Assembly (NCBI RefSeq): GCF_900115145.1
Contig: NZ_FOVL01000007.1
Span: 111,160 to 175,159 of the forward strand
DNA: 64,000 nucleotides
Reading direction: 5' to 3'
Source: Salegentibacter flavus
Lineage (GTDB): Bacteria > Bacteroidota > Bacteroidia > Flavobacteriales > Flavobacteriaceae
Shown: in pieces, positions 61,033 to 64,000 of the stretch
Layout of the letters: each line of letters begins with the position of its first letter
Position numbering within the stretch: position 1 is the first letter of the stretch
Made by a program: the position numbers and the translations under genes
The notes under the pieces: generated by a model
The model's database searches: none
What the model was told of the DNA's origin: nothing
The model's input: only the letters and a program-made list of their open reading frames with translations

Positions 61033-62375
61033 TGGCTGGGATTGGTTATATAGGTCAAGCAGGAACTGGTAAGACAACAAAACTTATTGCTAGACTCAAT
61101 GAGTCCTTAGATCTTGACTCTTGGCCAAATTCAGCTTCTTTGCTGGCGATAACGTTCATGCATGGTTCTCGCAGGAGGTTGGAAGAAAAGCTCAAGCCAA
61201 TCCAACGAAAAGGAGTTCAAGTCAATTGCATGACAATTGATTCCTATAGTCTAAATCTACTTCAGAGATACAGAAGCTATCTTGGAATTGACAGAGCAAT
61301 AGTCGTTGATGAAGATCCGAATCAAAAGAGGGATTTTGAAGGGAAATTGCACTTAGGCCGAAACATCATCAGACAATTTGCCAACGAACTGCTTGAATTT
61401 AAAATAGTCAAACAAGTTCAAAGCTTTTCATATCCAATCGTTGTAGTAGATGAGTTTCAAGACTGCGATGGTCTACTACTTGAGATTGTAAAGAAGCTCA
61501 ACGCTTGCTGTGAGCTTGTCGTTGCCGCTGATGATTTTCAAAATCTAAATCCAAATGAAGAGTGCATTGCAACAAAATGGTTGTCTGAATCTATAGAACT
61601 AAAAAGATTAGAGCATGTTTGGAGAACTAACGACAGTAAGATTCTAGATAGTTCTGTTGCGATTAGGTCAAATGCCCAAACTACAAATGGTGTAGAGACG
61701 AAGTATGTTGCGTCACACCATTTGGCGGCATTTTTTATCCTATCGAACATGCAATGGAACGACAGAATGGGCGGTGGCAAGAGGACAGTGGCTATTATTT
61801 CTCCTGTCGGCCCTAGTAGGGATGCATTTGTTAGACAGACTTTGGAGCGCATTCAGAAACCGATGACAAAAAAGAACAAGTACTCTCTCGGCCCCAGACC
61901 ATTTTTTCATGAGGGAAATGAAAGAATTTCTGCGCTTGATATTCTAACATCGTTCAATGATTGGAAAGATTTAGATTCTTTGACAATGAAAGAATTAAAT
62001 AGTTGGTCGTTCGAGGGTCATTTAGGATTCAGTCATGCAGTAAAAAGAGCCAAGCGAATTATGAAACTGAGAAACGTAACTCACCTTTCAAAAACGGAAT
62101 TTAGCGGTCTGCTGTCGTCTGGCATTCACTTCGTAAATACCTTTCTATCACGAACAGGAAGGAGTCGAATCTTCCTAACCGTGCATGGAGCTAAGAACAG
62201 AGAATTTGACGATGTTTTCATTATTTGGCCAAACTATACTCTTCCTAAAGGCGATCTTTATCGCAGAAAACTGATGTATAACGCGATCACGCGGGCAAAA
62301 AGAAAGGTTGTAATACTAGTACAAGACAAAGGTGATAGATCGGCTGAATGCCCGTTGAATCTCCTAAAATTTTAG
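61032..62375 (+). CDS. gajB: GajB, UvrD-like helicase of the Gabija system
   Basis: A 447-residue SF1 helicase-like protein. Walker A is IGQAGTGKTTKL, motif II is VVVDEFQDCDGLLLEI, and motif VI is RRKLMYNAITRAKRKVVIL. The start is GTG at 61032, overlapping the gajA stop (taGTG). It is a little shorter than some GajB proteins but has all core motifs. It pairs with GajA to form the Gabija defence complex. No other gene intervenes. Confidence 0.9.
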   Translation: MAGIGYIGQAGTGKTTKLIARLNESLDLDSWPNSASLLAITFMHGSRRRLEEKLKPIQRKGVQVNCMTIDSYSLNLLQRYRSYLGIDRAIVVDEDPNQKRDFEGKLHLGRNIIRQFANELLEFKIVKQVQSFSYPIVVVDEFQDCDGLLLEIVKKLNACCELVVAADDFQNLNPNEECIATKWLSESIELKRLEHVWRTNDSKILDSSVAIRSNAQTTNGVETKYVASHHLAAFFILSNMQWNDRMGGGKRTVAIISPVGPSRDAFVRQTLERIQKPMTKKNKYSLGPRPFFHEGNERISALDILTSFNDWKDLDSLTMKELNSWSFEGHLGFSHAVKRAKRIMKLRNVTHLSKTEFSGLLSSGIHFVNTFLSRTGRSRIFLTVHGAKNREFDDVFIIWPNYTLPKGDLYRRKLMYNAITRAKRKVVILVQDKGDRSAECPLNLLKF

Positions 62376-62530
62376 CAGGTGAATAGAAAACGATGCCCCA
62401 ACAATGTATATGAAAAATAGGTCAAATATCGGTAAATTCAAGGATTTGGCTGGTATCAAAAAGTGATTAACTGAAAGTTTTGTGCTTCGAAATCTCCTAC
62501 TTTTCATATACTAAACGTTAGCCTACATAT

Positions 62531-63565
62531 ATGAAAAACTGTAAACTTTGTAAAAAAAATACTGCAGATAAAACGGGCTCGCATATTGTGCCTCATTTTT
62601 TAATGAAAAGGATTATTAATGAAGTTGGAACCCGTGAAAGGGATAAAGAATTAGGCTTTAAAATAACACCCGAGACAACTGGGAGTTTTTTTGGAAAAGC
62701 TGTACTGCCGGAGAAATTAGAGGAAATTTATGGAGAAGTTACAGACGAATTGATTGAAAAAAATGATATTGAAGATATAGTTGACAATTATTTTTGTACT
62801 TCCTGTGAAAAAAGGTTTTCAGTCATTGAAAATAAATATGCAAAAACTTTAGAGAAATCAACAAAAATTGACCAAAATTATATTAGCGAAAAAAGACCAT
62901 TATTAGGGTTTTTATTCTGGAGTTCTATTGTTTGGAGATTATCAGTTCAAAACAATAGTGGGTTTAAACTTAAAATTAAGGAAGAAAATAAATTACGGCG
63001 CATATTGGATAAATACTTGGCAATAAAAACACAAGATTTACAGCCAAAACTTTCCGACCCAGATTTGGCTAATATTGGTTACAAAATTATTCGCTCACCT
63101 TATTTTTCCGATAAGTACAGTACTTGGTTACATTGGTCACCTGAATTTCAACGACCATATTCTTTTATAATAGATGAATATTTAGTTTTTTTCTATTTTA
63201 AAAAGACTCATCTAAATGGAATGGTTCAAAATTTTTACGATTCCGAAAAGTTTAAAAAAAATGCCATTTTCAACACACCGTTTTGCGAGGAAACAGTTTA
63301 TGGGATTGCTCACGACAATTATAATGTTATCTGTAAAAGGCTTGCTCACTTTGCAGCAAGTAAAAGGAATGAATATCTCCGTTTTTCGTTAGATATAGTA
63401 CACCAAAAACTAAGCGGAAATCGAGAGCAAATGCCATCTCGATATAAAGAAGAAATAATGAGAAGAATAGCAAATAGCGAAGAAAAGTTGGGCAGAAAAG
63501 GAACGACAGAAGAATTTATAAAAATTACTAAGGATACAATTACAGAACTCAGTATTAATACGTAG
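62531..63565 (+). CDS. HNH-like zinc-motif protein of unknown function
   Basis: A 344-residue protein. The N-terminal region CKLCKKNTADKTGSHIVPHFLMKR, with a second pair at ~96-99 (YFCTSCEKRFSVIENKY), resembles the HNH-like zinc/His motif (CxxC ... SHIVP ... CxxC) of small nucleases. The rest is unrecognised, helical and lysine-rich. It is low in GC and lies between gajB and an IS21 end, so it is probably acquired. A nuclease or effector role is possible but unproven. Confidence 0.65.
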   Translation: MKNCKLCKKNTADKTGSHIVPHFLMKRIINEVGTRERDKELGFKITPETTGSFFGKAVLPEKLEEIYGEVTDELIEKNDIEDIVDNYFCTSCEKRFSVIENKYAKTLEKSTKIDQNYISEKRPLLGFLFWSSIVWRLSVQNNSGFKLKIKEENKLRRILDKYLAIKTQDLQPKLSDPDLANIGYKIIRSPYFSDKYSTWLHWSPEFQRPYSFIIDEYLVFFYFKKTHLNGMVQNFYDSEKFKKNAIFNTPFCEETVYGIAHDNYNVICKRLAHFAASKRNEYLRFSLDIVHQKLSGNREQMPSRYKEEIMRRIANSEEKLGRKGTTEEFIKITKDTITELSINT

Positions 63566-63661
63566 ACTAAAAAAGAACTGAATTAAAAAACAACTTCTTA
63601 CATTAATTTCAAAACAAAATTTCTTCATGGTGCAACCCTGATTTAGCAATAGTGGATATAC

Positions 63662-63819
63662 TGGACTAAGCTGACCCCCCTAACAGTCTATATTTAGCGT
63701 GCTGTCGTTCTGGCGGATGCTGACCCCCCTTAAGAAAACGAAGATAGCTAGAATTTTAAATTATTCTGGAGTATGTTGACCCCTCTGGATGATTTATTTG
63801 GGAGCATGTTGACCCCCCC
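63662..63819. repeat. Multiple terminal repeats of the IS21-type element
   Basis: Four imperfect copies of a motif ending in G(C/T)TGACCCC are present: near 63671, 63719, 63776 and 63808, each preceded by a purine/G-rich leader such as GGAGCATGTTGACCC. Such repeated ends bind the IstA transposase in IS21 elements. Confidence 0.7.
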
Positions 63820-63874
63820 AGGCTTTTTCTTTCAGGTTTTAGTTTATTTGGTGGTATCCACCAAAAGATGAGAA

Positions 63875-64000
63875 ATGTCCGGAAAACCAAAACTAATGAG
63901 TCAAGTAAAACAAATACTTCTTCTACGCCAACAGGGAAAGGGAATAAAAACTATCGCAAAGAACCTTTCGATTAGTAAAAATACCGTCAAAGGCTATGTC
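63875..64000 (+). CDS. IS21-family transposase IstA (partial, N-terminal fragment)
   Basis: The ATG at 63875 opens a frame that continues past the window edge. The visible 42 residues (MSGKPKLMSQVKQILLLRQQ..., with KTIAKNLSISKNTVKGYV) form the N-terminal helix-turn-helix of IS21-type IstA transposases. It is preceded by repeated IS ends. Its partner istB should follow outside the window. Confidence 0.78.
   Translation, partial: MSGKPKLMSQVKQILLLRQQGKGIKTIAKNLSISKNTVKGYV

Larger units (their letters stand above)
63660..64000 (+). mobile_element. Left end of an IS21-family insertion sequence
   Basis: The element starts at or near 63660 and runs off the window. Its 5' region has repeated TGACCCC-containing terminal repeats, then a gene whose first 42 residues look like an IS21 IstA. 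The exact outer end cannot be fixed without the other terminus. Confidence 0.7.

Overview
The window looks like a chromosomal segment of a Bacteroidota bacterium, most likely a member of the Flavobacteriaceae. The evidence is a SusC/SusD pair, the type IX secretion (gliding) cluster gldKLMN, Bacteroidota-type -7 boxes (TAnnTTTG) and Bacteroidota-type mobilisation proteins. I cannot name the genus from sequence alone.

Positions 1-34.5 kb are a core-like chromosome: a truncated SusC receptor and SusD lipoprotein; a cyanophycinase-like peptidase and a large lipoprotein; an SLC13-type transporter facing an AraC regulator; a seven-gene arsenosugar cluster (CMD/AhpD-like protein, ArsS radical SAM, DUF2064-type transferase, purine nucleoside phosphorylase, ArsM, FAD oxidoreductase, membrane polyferredoxin); topA; an arginase-fold protein that has lost metal ligands; gldKLMN; a DAO-type oxidoreductase, a DUF983 protein and an ABC-F ATPase; an RND efflux operon (adaptor, pump, TolC-like channel); a CPXCG protein; and initiator tRNA-Met.

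From the tRNA rightwards (34.5-64 kb) the window reads as an accessory island loaded with defence and mobility genes. (i) A 12-kb type I restriction-modification locus has two hsdM genes, hsdS and hsdR. Between them lie a DUF4145-like protein, two GIY-YIG proteins, a PD-(D/E)XK protein, unknown proteins, and a helix-turn-helix/nucleotidyltransferase pair preceded by twin 24-bp palindromes. (ii) A mobilisation module on the minus strand has BfmA/BtgA-like and DUF5712-like proteins, with an oriT-like structure upstream. (iii) A complete QatABCD anti-phage operon. (iv) An ECF sigma factor plus a nuclease-dead, C-terminally truncated Cas12f/TnpB-like protein, followed by two tandem 83-nt guide-RNA scaffolds with different 3' guides. 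(v) A divergent small-HTH/XRE switch. (vi) A Gabija pair (GajA OLD-family nuclease and GajB UvrD-like helicase). (vii) An HNH-like orphan, and the left end of an IS21-family element running off the window.

The most exciting locus is sigma factor-dCas12f-guide RNA at 56.0-58.2 kb. Its layout fits RNA-guided recruitment of RNA polymerase rather than DNA cleavage. The catalytic positions and the whole RuvC-III/zinc-finger end are missing, the sigma gene is 2 nt upstream, and the duplicated scaffolds keep their stems while the sequence after them differs completely. A related class of dCas12f-sigma systems has, to my knowledge, been described recently in Bacteroidota. The tandem guides, the extra helix-turn-helix on the sigma factor and the setting inside a defence island merit direct study.
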